Assembly: GCF_011075055.1 (NCBI RefSeq)
Contig: NC_058154.1
Coordinates: forward strand, 12,532,475 to 12,596,474
Length of the DNA stretch: 64,000 nucleotides
DNA from: Mangifera indica
Taxonomy: Eukaryota > Streptophyta > Magnoliopsida > Sapindales > Anacardiaceae
Direction of reading: 5' to 3'
Positions 1-11,092 of this stretch are shown here, one piece after another. Made by a program: the position numbers and the translations under genes. The first letter of the stretch is position 1. Every line of letters begins with the position of its first letter. The notes under the pieces are model-generated. The model saw only the letters and a program-made list of their open reading frames with translations. It made no database searches and was not told the origin of the DNA.

Positions 1-853
1 ATGGGATCTCATTCATTCAAACGGATTATGCCCTTGTGCGTATTTTGCAACTCATAATGTTGGCTAAAAAATCTACAATAAAACAATATGCACAATGATG
101 AAATGTCACAGTGTCATTTGATGATTTTGAATTAGAAATAAAACAATATTTAATTATATTATGACATATCAATATTTATGTATAAATTTGTCCACATCAT
201 ACTACTCTTTTAAATTTATCAAAGGAAATAGTATCATTAGTTTCTGGATCTTCCAAATATGGCAAATAATTATATTTATTAAATTATAAAGAGACGTTTG
301 GTTTGGGTAATATTTTGTTGTTAAAAATGAAAAATTATCTTAAAAATAGATGACCTAAAAGATTATTAGCTATAAATGATTATCATATTTAATACGATTT
401 AGTAAAAATTGGTATGCATAAATAATAATTGTCTTTGGTTTAAAGTAATAAAAAAATAAAAAAATATTATTTATTATATTAATTAAAAGTAAAAGTATTT
501 TAGTCATAAAAAATTAATAAATAAAATTAAAATTATAATAAAATTAAAATTACTTTGATAATATTTTAATATCTAAGAGCGATGATAACAAGAGAACTAT
601 TTATATTACCATTAATAATATAAAATTACTGTAATTATTATTGAAAAATTAAAAAAGGTAATACATTACATTTTTCTATAACACAAACCGAACGACTTTT
701 AATGTCTTATTGTTTTGACATAAACTCAAGAATCCTAAAACACACAAAACAACATTATCTCTTCTTAAATGATTTTAATATAAGAGAAAAAAGGGACCAT
801 AATTTTCTCCATACACATACTATCACATCAATTTACATATCACTAAGATGGAT
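1..853. other. AT-rich spacer 3' of wax-synthase copy A
   Basis: No gene is visible. From about position 90 the sequence runs parallel to the spacers at about 10290-11090 and 13140-13840, which lie at the same place relative to copies B and C, so it belongs to the duplicated unit. The match to the copy C spacer is much closer than to the copy B spacer. Confidence 0.75.
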
Positions 854-1915
854 TTATCGCTTTCCTATCACTCTTTTGATACAATCTATCAACACTAAGA
901 GCTCTCCCAAGCCCTTTTCTTCCATATTGCTTCTCAATGGTTGAGGCAAAAACAGCCAAATACCAGTCACCGCCAAAAACGCCACCGTGCACAGCCGTGA
1001 AACCAGGGGGGGCAATTGCCACCGGTCAGCCAAGGCTTCCTTAACCAAAATCTCAACAGCTACACACCCTCCATGCAGGACAAAAAACTGAGTCGCCTCC
1101 CCTGTGGGAGGCACACGTATAACATGATAATAAATCAACTCATGCATAAGACCCGAAACAACGAATGTGGCAACGACAGCTAGCGACCGGCCCCATCGTT
1201 TTCCAATCACGCAACTAGATATACGCCGTACAGGAATGTATACTGTAGGGCGTAGAATACTTGACACCACGAGGTTCCACCTACGGCCCCAAAAGTCCTG
1301 CAGAGAGGTGGCCAAATAGGGCTCGTTGAACTGCGGCTCGATCACCAAGCCAAAAATATGAGCTGGGATGGCACCCAGGGCCAGGAGAATTTCAAGTTCA
1401 AGGTACACATGGCAACAATAAAGGACTAAAACCAAATAAGGAAGCAAATATTGCCTGTAATCATAGACCAGAAGTAGCATAACCAGAAGGGCAATTTTGA
1501 TGGCAAGTTTGAGAAAGTTTGAAGCTTGATGTGTTTCATGGGTTGGATGGGGAATGTGGGGAGATAGGTTAGTGTTATTTTTTGATTTGGGAGGTAGATT
1601 TGGGGTTATTTTGATGGGGAGAGAAGCCACCAGGATGAAATGCTGGAGTTTGTTGGTTTCAGAGAGAGGGCCTTGGTGGAAGGCAAAGAGAAGGAGCTTG
1701 AAATTGGCCAGCCATGATAGGAAGAAGGAGGTGACACCTGTGAGGTGGAAGGTGGAGAGGGCTAGAGGGAGAGTGATGAAGAGGTAGAAGATTGGGAGGA
1801 AGGAGATGAGCCTTGGGAAGCCCTTCGGGATTCTTGAGGTGATGAGATGACAATAGGTCAAAGATGTGATTGCTTGAAGCCATACCTTGGTTAAGTTCTT
1901 GATCTCTTCTTCCAT
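854..1915 (-). CDS. wax synthase-like MBOAT acyltransferase, copy A (intact)
   Basis: Predicted membrane-bound O-acyltransferase of the plant wax-synthase family (long-chain-alcohol O-fatty-acyltransferase / acyl-CoA-sterol acyltransferase group), expected to join an acyl-CoA to an alcohol or sterol in the ER membrane. Single exon, 353 aa, close to the usual 340-350. Seen directly: many hydrophobic segments throughout, the family signature FWGRRWN followed by ILRPTVY, and SGLMHELIYYH, which contains the conserved MBOAT histidine. The frame stays open 24 codons upstream to an ATG at 1987. I chose the ATG at 1915 (MEEEIKN) because family members normally start there and only this ATG survives in all four copies. 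One of four tandem copies; with copy C it is one of two open ones. The exact substrate cannot be told from sequence. Confidence 0.9.
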   Translation of the reverse strand: MEEEIKNLTKVWLQAITSLTYCHLITSRIPKGFPRLISFLPIFYLFITLPLALSTFHLTGVTSFFLSWLANFKLLLFAFHQGPLSETNKLQHFILVASLPIKITPNLPPKSKNNTNLSPHIPHPTHETHQASNFLKLAIKIALLVMLLLVYDYRQYLLPYLVLVLYCCHVYLELEILLALGAIPAHIFGLVIEPQFNEPYLATSLQDFWGRRWNLVVSSILRPTVYIPVRRISSCVIGKRWGRSLAVVATFVVSGLMHELIYYHVIRVPPTGEATQFFVLHGGCVAVEILVKEALADRWQLPPLVSRLCTVAFLAVTGIWLFLPQPLRSNMEEKGLGELLVLIDCIKRVIGKR

Positions 1916-2289
1916 GTCTTTGAGGAGTATTTTCTGTTTGTAGATCCTTTCTCTGTGTTTGTGTAGATCTACAATTAGACTAATCATGCATAATCTGATG
2001 TTTAAGTGTGTGAATTTGCCTTAAGAAGAGGTCACATTTTAATCAAGTCACATTTATTAGGCACAATAGATCTTCCCACCACCCAACAGTAACATTAATT
2101 ATTAATAGTGGGACAAGAGGACTACCTTCCTCCCAAAGTTTTAGTTCAATTTTAAAAATAAATATATTATAGATGAAAAATTCAAACATATATCTATTCC
2201 TAAACTTCCGTTAAAATCGCTATTAAATATAAAGTTAAATTTGTTATTTAATAATAATATTAAAAAATAAATAATTTTGTCTTTTTTTT
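1916..2289 (-). promoter_or_regulatory. upstream region of wax-synthase copy A
   Basis: Immediate 5' flank of copy A. It is conserved with the flanks of copies B (12154-12540), C (14905-15292) and D (19371-19740), so part of it probably holds the promoter and 5' UTR. No TATA box or other site stands out clearly. Confidence 0.45.
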
Positions 2290-3054
2290 GAGATATTGAA
2301 TTTTTTACTTTTTTTTTTAATTTTGTATATATATACTACTCATCTCAAACTTTAAACAAAAATACTATAACAGTAATCTATTTCTCCAAAATATCTCTGT
2401 TAATATAACTCATACAGAAAGAGAAAATATACAATAGTAATCTCTCTCTTTTTACTTAGTCTTCAAACAAGAGAAACAATTTCTATAATATAAAAAAAAA
2501 AAAATTTAATAGAAAAGGTACCTATGATTGATTAATAAAATCAGTGAAAAAAACTATTATAAAGGATTCAACTTAGACCCATGATTTCATATTAATAGAT
2601 TGTTTAATATTGTGATTTTACGTTAATGTCAACCTATTCTTCGTCTAGTTTTTTATCTAAACCTGAATTTTCATATTTTTTAACTATCAATAAAATATTA
2701 AACAGCATTTAGCAATACAACAACATGAAATTATGATATTAAACAATTTACCAATATGAAAAAATGAGTCCAAATTGAATCATTTATAATAGTTTCTCTC
2801 ATTGGTTTTATTATTCAATCATAGGGACCTTCTTTATTGAATAATTTTTTTTCATGTTGTAGATATTTCTTTCCTTGCTGGAAGACTGAGTAAAAAGAGA
2901 GAGATTATTATTATGTATTCTCTTTTTCTGCATAAGTTATATCAATGGGGCTATTTGGGGAAATGAGTTACTGTTGTGATATTTTTGTTTAGGGTTTGAA
3001 ATGAGTGACATATATGTATACACGATTAAAAAAATGATAAAAAATTTAATATCC
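2290..3054. mobile_element. foldback (long-TIR) MULE-like element upstream of copy A
   Basis: About 765 bp that reads as a large palindrome. The left arm (about 2290-2670) is the imperfect reverse complement of the right arm (about 2690-3054), over ends that start roughly GGATATTGAATTTTTTAC. It has no coding capacity. A second copy is at 15293-16073, in the same place relative to copy C. Copy D has an uninterrupted equivalent near 19735-19765, so this is an insertion that C and A share. Its inner TIR sequence resembles the TIR of the element at 3640-8104 (both carry a stretch like TTTGGGGAA followed by GAGTTACTGTTGTG or GAGTACTGTTGTG), which suggests related Mutator-like families. The target duplication is not clean. 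Confidence 0.7.
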
Positions 3055-3121
3055 TTGTGTTTTTCCTCAGGTTTTGAAAATTAATATTTCACCTTAGACC
3101 TCAACTTTAAAAAGTGACCAT

Positions 3122-3152
<31 letters not shown>

Positions 3153-3159
3153 AAAAAAA
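3122..3159. repeat. poly-C tract (29 C) followed by poly-A (9 A)
   Basis: An uninterrupted run of 29 cytosines and then 9 adenines. The equivalent place in the copy C unit (about 16140-16147) has only about five C, so this is a recent homopolymer expansion, or an assembly or sequencing artefact. Confidence 0.9.
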
Positions 3160-3630
3160 TCCTTAGGTTTTTCCTTCACCTCTCCTTTTGGCCATTGGCG
3201 ATGGCTAGAAGCCATGAACTTTGTTGGACAACCATTGTCGTTTGAAGGTTGTCCTTTGGAGGACAACGACTCCTTCATCCGCCGTAGGAGCCGTTCGCAC
3301 ACAGAAGTGGTCAGATTTTAAGTTTGGTATCATTGGGAGAAAAATAAATTTTTCAAAATTTAATCTTAACAGAATTGTTAGTTTTTCAAACTAAAGGAGA
3401 AAATAAAATATAATTTTAATTATTTTAATATTATTTTTAAAATAACAATTTTATCCTTTAACTCTAATAGAAAATTTGTGAGTATATTTTAATAGATTAA
3501 AACTTTGGTGGGTGTTTAGATTTTTTGTCAGCCGTAGGTATATATTTGGCATTTCACTTAAACTTGGTGGGAAATAATTTTTCGGCCTTTATAGAGTCAC
3601 ATTTATTTTGCAGGTCCTCTGCGCTTCTAT
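3160..3630. other. upstream spacer of unit A
   Basis: No gene is visible. It matches 16148-16630 of the copy C unit and, more weakly, 19800-20130 of the copy D unit. The minus-strand frame over the poly-C tract (3081-3302) is a run of glycines and is not credible. Confidence 0.6.
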
Positions 3631-3639
3631 CACTTGGGC
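3631..3639. repeat. left 9-bp target-site duplication of the 3640-8104 element
   Basis: CACTTGGGC, repeated exactly at 8105-8113. The undisturbed paralogous site at 16627-16635 reads CACTTGGCC once and runs straight on into GGTGCTGC, as the right flank does here. Confidence 0.92.
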
Positions 3640-4102
3640 GGGAAATTGAAATTTTTAGCACTTTTTTATTCCGTGTATACAAAATTGACACCTATCCTAA
3701 AGCTTTCACAAATATACCACAACAATACTCACCTTCCCCAAAATACCCCTTTTCAATCTTTCATGTATAAATTCTTTCTCCTCTTCTCTGCAACTTTTTT
3801 TTCTCTTCTTCCTCTTCTTCCAAAGTTATAAAGAAATCACTCTCTCTTCTCCCTCATCTTCAAAAACAAAAACAGGAAGGAAACAACCAAATTCTTCAAA
3901 TTAAGAATTCTTCAAAGTACGGATTTTAAAAAAAAAAAGGGAAAAAAAAGAGCAACCTACAAGATAAAAAATGACCATCGAAGAAATGACCATGTAAGAT
4001 GATCATGTAACAGTATTTAACTGGAAAAAGAAAAAAAAATTGATATTTAAGGATTTAAGTGAAACAAAAAAAACTGGGCATTTAACTTTAAAAAAAAAAA
4101 AA

Positions 4103-4756
4103 GGTTGGCGTGAAAGTTGCTGTGTAAAGCCAACCTTTAATATATGTATATAATATTAAATAATATTATTATATTAATATAATATATTATATACTATAAT
4201 ATTATAATATATTATAATTTATATAATTAAATTATAATATTTTATAATATAATATTACATATATAATATAAAATATATTATATATAATATATATAATTAT
4301 TACAGGGGTTGGCGGCATCGCCAACCCCTGGTAATATATATTATATATATAATAATATTATTATATTAAAATATTATAATTATATATTAATATAATATAC
4401 TATAATATTATCATATAATAATATAATATATTATAATTTAAATAATATTATTATAATATAATATTACATATATAATGTAATATATATAAAATATATTATA
4501 TATAATTATTACCAGGGGTTGGCGGCATCGCCAACCCTTGGCGTCGCCAAGGGTTGGCGATGTCGCCAACCCCTGGTTATATATATTATATATTATATAT
4601 ATATATAATATTATATTATAATATAATTTTATATTTTATAAAATATATGTAAAAGGAGTCTGGGTTGGCGATAAGGGGAAATTAGCCTGTAGCATTAATG
4701 TAGGGTGGGCCCACCCTTTATAAAGCAAAGCATGATTTTTATATATGTATAATTAT

Positions 4757-4845
<89 letters not shown>

Positions 4846-5926
4846 TATTATATATTTATATTAATATATGATATATTATATTATAATTAGAATATTATAA
4901 TTATATATTATTTATATTATTTATATTATTATTTTATTATAATAGTATATTAATATTAAAATATATTATTATATATTATTATAATATTAAAGATATTCTA
5001 GTATTAATAATTATATATTATAATATATAATATTATATATATTAATATAATATATATAATATTATATTAATATATTTTTTTTCCAGTATTAATAATTATA
5101 ATAAATAATATTATATTATATATAATATTATTATTTTTATATATTATATTATAATAAATAATATATTATATTATTAATATATATATATATATATTAATAT
5201 TATATATAATATTATATATTATATATATAATATATAATATATAATTGCCAAAGGTTGGCGGCATCGCCAACCCTTGGCGACGCCAAGGGTTGGCGACCCC
5301 GCCAACCTTTGGCAGTATTAATATATATTATTAAAAAATATATATATTATAATATTATAATATATAACATATTATAATATAAAATATTATATTATATATA
5401 TTATTAAAAAGGTTTTCTGAAAAAAAGTTAAAAAGGTTGTCAGAAAAAAAAAACTGAAGAATAAAACTGATTGGCAAATCTTATTCGGTAAATTTCAGAT
5501 TTCAGAAAACTGGAAATCTTATCTATAGATTGGGTATTTAATTAAAAAGAAAACTGGAAAAAAAAAAAATTAAAAATGGTTGGCATGGGTTGGCGTTTTA
5601 TAATTTTTGGGGGTTGGCGGAAACGCCAACCCATAATTATAAATTAAAATAGGACGCCAACCCATAATACTTTTTTACAGGCAAAAGGTTGGCGTCACCA
5701 GGCACCAACCCATTATATTATATTATAATATAATATAATATAATATAATATAATTATATTATATAATTACAAATATTAAATATAATATTTTATATATTAA
5801 TATATAATATAATTATAATTATATTATAATATTTTATATTATAATATATAATATACTATTTTATTATATATAATATTATATTTATATATATAATATTTTA
5901 TATTATAATATGTTATATATTATAAT

Positions 5927-5981
<55 letters not shown>

Positions 5982-6411
5982 ATATATATTAATACTGCCA
6001 AGGGTTGGCGCGCCAAGGGTTGGCGATGCCGCCAACCTTTGGCAATTATATATTATATATTATATATATAATATATAATATTAATATATATATATTAATA
6101 ATATAATATATTATTTATTATAATATAATATATAAAAATAATAATATTATATATAATATAATATTATTTATTATAATATATAATTATTAATACTGGAAAA
6201 AAAATATATTAATATAATATTATATATATATTATATATTATAATATATAATTATTAATACTAGAATATCTTTAATATTATAATAATATATAATAATATAT
6301 TTTAATATTAATATACTATTATAATAAAATAATAATTATAATAATATATAATTATAATATTCTAATTAAAATATAATATAATATATCATATATTAATATA
6401 AATATATAATA

Positions 6412-6483
<72 letters not shown>

Positions 6484-6950
6484 TAAATAATTATACATAT
6501 ATAAAAATCATGCTTTGCTTTATAAAGGGTGGGCCCACCCTACATTAATGCTACAGGCCAATTTCCCCTTATCGCCAACCCAGACTCCTTTTACATATAT
6601 TTTATAAAATATAAAATTATATTATAATATAATATTATATATATATATATAATATATAATATATATAACCAGGGGTTGGCGGCATCGCCAACCCTTGGCG
6701 TCGCCAAGGGTTGGCGATGCCGCCAACCCCTGGTAATAATTATATATAATATATTTTATATATATTATATTATATATGTAATATTATATTATAATAATAT
6801 TATTTAAATTATAATATATTATATATTATATTAATATATTATTATATGATAATATTATAGTATATAATATATTATAAATATAATTATATAATATAATTAT
6901 AATATTCTAATTAAAATATAATATAATATATCATATATTAATATATAATA

Positions 6951-7022
<72 letters not shown>

Positions 7023-7643
7023 TAATTATATATATATAAAAATCATGTTTTGCTTTATAAAAGGTGAGCCCACCCTAAATTAATGCTACAGGCCAATTTC
7101 CCTTATCGCCAACCCAAACTGTTTTTACATATATTTTATAAAATATAAAATTATATTATAATATAATATTTATAATTATATAAATTTTATTATATAAAAT
7201 ATGTAATATATTATAATAATATATAATTATAGAATATATAATATTATATATAATATAATATATTTTATATATTATATAATATTATAATAATATTAAAAAT
7301 TAATTATATAAATTATAATATTTTATATATTATATTAATATAATAATATTATATTAATATATAATTATAATATTTTAATATAATATTATTATTATATATA
7401 TAATATATATTACCAGGGGTTGGCGATGCCGCCAACCCCTGTAATAATTATATATATTATATATAATATATTTTATATTATATATGTAATATTATATTAT
7501 AAAATATTATAATTTAATTATATAAATAATAATATATTATAATATTATAGTATATAATATATTATATTAATATAATAATATTATTTAATATTATATACAT
7601 ATATTAAGGGTTGGCGTTACACAGCAACTTTCACGCCAACCTT
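4103..7643. repeat. symmetrically paired GC-rich palindromic islands inside the foldback element
   Basis: Islands built on GGTTGGCG / CGCCAACC stand out of A/T-only DNA at 4103-4136, 4303-4331, 4511-4577, about 4650-4730, 5246-5314, about 5576-5712 (centre), 5996-6044, about 6513-6592, 6668-6734, about 7050-7130, 7412-7441 and 7608-7643. Most are themselves near-perfect palindromes. They pair as mirror partners (first with last, and so on) around the centre, with one right-arm island duplicated. Each could form a short hairpin within the large one. Confidence 0.85.
6345..7430. repeat. direct duplication within the right arm of the foldback element
   Basis: The stretch from about 6345 (AT-rich leader, long (AT)n tract, then a block containing AAAATCATGCTTTGC and the TACAGGCCAATTTCCC motif) is repeated in the same order from about 6895. 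The left arm has only one partner block (about 4640-4760, inverted), so the right arm gained a copy of about 0.5 kb. Confidence 0.75.
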
Positions 7644-8104
7644 TTTTTTTTTTTTAAGTTAAATGCCCAATTTTTTTTGTTTCACTTAAATCCTTAAATA
7701 TCAATTTTTTTTTCTTTTTCCAGTTAAATACTGTTACATAATCATCTTACATGGTCATTTCTTCGATGGTCATTTTTTATCTTATAGGTTGCTCTTTTTT
7801 TTCCCCTTTTTTTTTAAAAATCCTTATTTTGAAGAATTCTTAATTTGAAGAATTTGGTTGTTTCCTTTCTGTTTTTGTTTTTGAAGATGAGGGAGAAGAG
7901 AGAGTGATTTCTTTATAACTTTGGAAGAAGAGGAAGAAGAGAAAAAAAAGTTGCAGAGAAGAGGAGAGAGAATTTATGTATGAAAGATTGAAGAGGGGTA
8001 TTTTGGGGAAGGTGAGTACTGTTGTGGTATATTTGTAAAAGCTTTAGGATAGGTGGCAATTTTGTATACACGGAATAAAAAAGTGCTAAAAATTTCAATT
8101 TCCC

Positions 8105-8113
8105 CACTTGGGC
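8105..8113. repeat. right 9-bp target-site duplication of the 3640-8104 element
   Basis: CACTTGGGC, identical to 3631-3639. Confidence 0.92.
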
Positions 8114-9175
8114 GGTGCTGCTCTTGTCTCCCAGTTTCCTGATTGCATGGTCCCTACACTGGCTGCTCTCCATAAACTGTTGGGCTCCTTCTGCATTCTT
8201 CAGATGTTGTCCTGGCCTATCTGGTGCCTCAGTCTCACTCGCTGGTTGATGGATTTCTCTATCACAGTTCCCAGATTCTGCCAACAGGTGCTATTTGGTG
8301 TTTTTTTTCCTCCCTACTGTTCTGCCATGACCAATTCTGCAGAATCTTGTTGTAAAGAGTTTCTGGGTATTCTGCAATGCTGGTTCTCTGCCTGCTTGCC
8401 CTTGTTGTTCATTCTCAGTTTCCACAGTCCCCTCCTCTGCTGCTTCATATTCAAGCCAAGGAGTTGCTGCTGGCTGAAGCTTTTGTTTGCCTACTGGTTT
8501 CCTGCTGCAACTTTCTGCTCCAGCTAGGTTGTTTTGCCTTCCTGTCCTTGGCTATGCTTTGCTGAATCTTATATGAGAAGAGACAGCCCTTTGCAGCTCC
8601 CCTGGTCTGGCTTTCTAGGATTCTGTTCTCCCCGAATGCAGCCTCTTTCATATTGCAGTTTTTCCAGGGTGCTCAAGCTCCTTCTAGGCTCCCTTGTCCT
8701 CATAGGCCCTGTTGCTTTCTGATCTTCCTGCTTTCTCCAGACTTGGGCACAATACATATGTTTGTATGTTCATTTTGCTGAACCTCTTAAGTCTTGCCTG
8801 GTGCCACCTTTCTCTGCCTCCTCCTTCCTCACTGACCTCTATCAGGCACATGTTCAAGCTTGCTAGATTCCTCATATCTTCCTTGCAGCCTTTTTGATTT
8901 AAATCTAGTTCTGTTGTTAAGCTGAATGCTGATGTGCTTTCGAGCCTGCTGAGCAATGGTCATTATCCCCTCCTGTTTGTTTTAGCCGTTAGCTTATATA
9001 TTTTGTATCATGATGTAGATAATTTTGTATAGCTTTAGCTTGGTAGACTGACTTGATTTTTATTACAAGCGTTGCTATTGGTTGTAGGGTTCTCTTCTTG
9101 AATCCTATCATTGTATGTAATTTGAGAGGTCTTTTAACAAGAGTTGATCCTTGTTCTAATTAAGTAGTTTTCACA
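8114..9175. repeat. 1-kb array repeat R1, copy 1 (interrupted by the MULE)
   Basis: A higher-GC block, about 95% like 16636-17690 and, from its middle onward, like 21685-22200. I do not recognise a family. Frames of 60-155 codons stay open on both strands, but most differences between copies change the amino acid in every frame examined, so a protein is not supported. It may be the body of an old retroelement or a non-coding transcript that was duplicated together with the wax-synthase unit. Confidence 0.75.
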
Positions 9176-11092
9176 ATTCAATCCCCTACAATTAGACTTG
9201 TCAATTGAGCCTATTAAATCAAGTTTGATTTGTTCAATCTCGGACTCTGAAAAAAATTGAGTTTTGAGTTTCAAGCATATCCATTTAAAAAACACCCTTG
9301 CAATCCTTTATAGATTTGAAAACATGGTAAATACGCTATTACAAATTTACAGCTCTATCAAGCCTTGGGCTTGAACAACATTGTTCAAACTCGAATCCAA
9401 TAACTTAATGAAAAATTTTGTCAATAAGAGTATATGTACATATTTATTATACATAATTTATATATATAGATGATATATCATTATATAAGTGGATGATTTT
9501 AAAATAAAGATAAAGTAATACTCAATTACATGATAACACGTTATCTATATATCAAAATTAGATATCAAAAGTATATACATATAGTATTGCTCTAAATTTA
9601 TTTGTTTAGGCCTTCCTAAGATTTATATTCCATTTGGCCCGAAGCAAAAAATTTCCGAATCGTATAATTAAGCCTTAGGTTTATCTAACCCAGTTGATAG
9701 GTCTATTTATAATTCTTTGGAAACCTTAACTATCACAAACTCAAAACTGCTATAAGTTTAAGATCATGGAGGGAAGGAGGTCGTTAGGCATTGAGATCAT
9801 ATGCGAGAGGGGAAAAGATGGTGGGGAAAAAAGGAATGATAATGTCGTAATAGAGTCGACCAAGGATTTGAAAAAGAATATAATAAATGTGAAAGATAGG
9901 GGAAATATAATTAAATTATGCATATAAATAAATCTTATTAATTTATTTATACAAACTGAGTTGATTGTTTTTAATTAGATGATGTGATTATTTATTTTTT
10001 CTCTCATTTTAAAATTATTTAATCAGATACTATCATATTAAGTTATATGAATGTGTTTATACAATACATTTATAAATATAATATTATTCGCAAAAATAAG
10101 AGGGTTTTGATGCAAATGGAATATGTAACGTTTTTTTTTTTTTTAAATTTAGGGAATTTTGAGGTAATATAAGATTTTTTTAAGACGTTAAGTAGTTAAA
10201 AATAATATAATAATTTAACTTTTTGATATCATGTTAAATTTTTTTTTCCACAAATAGAATTTAATTTTAGACAAAAAAATGTTATTTATATTATCAAATG
10301 ATGAAATATTATTGTATAACAATTGATTTTAAATTAAAAATAAAACAATATTCAATCATATTGTGACATATCAATGTTTGTGTATAAATTTGTCCACATC
10401 ATACTACTCTTTTAAATTTATTTATGTTCTTCCAGATATGACAAATAGTTATATTTATTGTATTCTAAAGAGACGTTTGGTTTGAATAATATTTTATTAT
10501 CAAAAATGAAAAATTATCTTGAAGATAGATGATCTAAAAGATTATTAAATATAAATTATTATTATGTTTGATACAATTTAGCAAAAATTGATAGATATAA
10601 ATAATGATTGTGTTTAGTTAAAAGTAATAAAAAAATACTAAAAAATTATTTTACATAAATATCCTTAGGTATAATTATTTTTAAAAAATATTTCATATTA
10701 TTTGTTATATTAATTAAAAGTGAGAGTATTTTAGTTGTAAAAAATTAATAAACAAAAATAAAATTATAATAAAATCAAAAATATTTTAACAATATTTTAA
10801 TATCGAATGAGAGGTAATAATAAAATTATTACTTATATTATTTATTACATCATCATTAATAATATAAAATTATTATAATATTTTATTATTAAAAAACTAA
10901 ACAAAATACTGCACTATATTTTTTTACAAAATCAAACCAAACGACTCTTAACGTCTCGTTCTTTTGACATAGACTTAAGAATCCTCACAAAACACAAAAC
11001 ATCATTGTATCTTATTAGGGGATTTTAATATAAGAGAAAAAGAAAAAAAAGGCGGATACTATCGCGTCAATTTACATATAACTAAGAATAAT
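9176..11092. other. spacer between repeat R1 and wax-synthase copy B
   Basis: No gene. 9176-9930 is paralogous to 17870-18300 and 22270-23010. It holds a palindromic MITE at about 9415-9590. 10130-10290 is paralogous to 23230-23400, and 10290-11090 to 90-853. So this is a normal part of the duplicated unit. Confidence 0.65.
9415..9590. mobile_element. palindromic MITE, dispersed family P
   Basis: An AT-rich inverted repeat with GTACATA-like outer arms and a core like GATTTTAAAATAAAGATAAAGTAATA. Sister copies are at about 18105-18285, 22525-22710, 32140-32290, 39660-39800, 48440-48590, 48785-48965, 52030-52145 and 55488-55645. Boundaries are approximate. Confidence 0.55.

Larger units (their letters stand above)
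3640..8104. mobile_element. 4465-bp non-autonomous foldback Mutator-like element
   Basis: Terminal inverted repeats begin GGGAAATTGAAATTTTT and stay nearly identical for at least 450 bp at each end (3640 to about 4140, and about 7605 to 8104). The element is flanked by a perfect 9-bp duplication, the hallmark of the Mutator superfamily. The inverted symmetry continues inward to about 5320 on the left and 5990 on the right, around a ~670-bp centre, so the element is one huge imperfect hairpin. The interior is nearly pure A/T, with long (AT)n tracts near 4767-4840, 5937-5971, 6418-6478 and 6957-7015, broken by short GC-rich palindromes. No transposase or other coding region is present, so it must have moved with enzymes supplied elsewhere. 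It lies inside the unit A copy of the 1-kb repeat. Confidence 0.88.

Noticed and set aside
702..944. 80-codon plus-strand frame overlapping the 3' end of wax-synthase copy A
   Set aside because: Antisense to a real gene at its end, otherwise in AT-rich spacer, and not preserved in the other units.
3081..3302. Reverse open frame with a polyglycine run
   Set aside because: It is the translation of the poly-C tract and the frame is not kept in unit C.
4303..7441. Regularly spaced short palindromic repeats resembling a CRISPR array
   Set aside because: They are mirror-arranged in a foldback transposon of a plant nuclear genome, spacing is irregular, and spacers are low-complexity A/T.
3640..8104. 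Search for a transposase inside the 4.5-kb element
   Set aside because: The interior is A/T filler with stops in all frames, so no MURA-like coding sequence is present.
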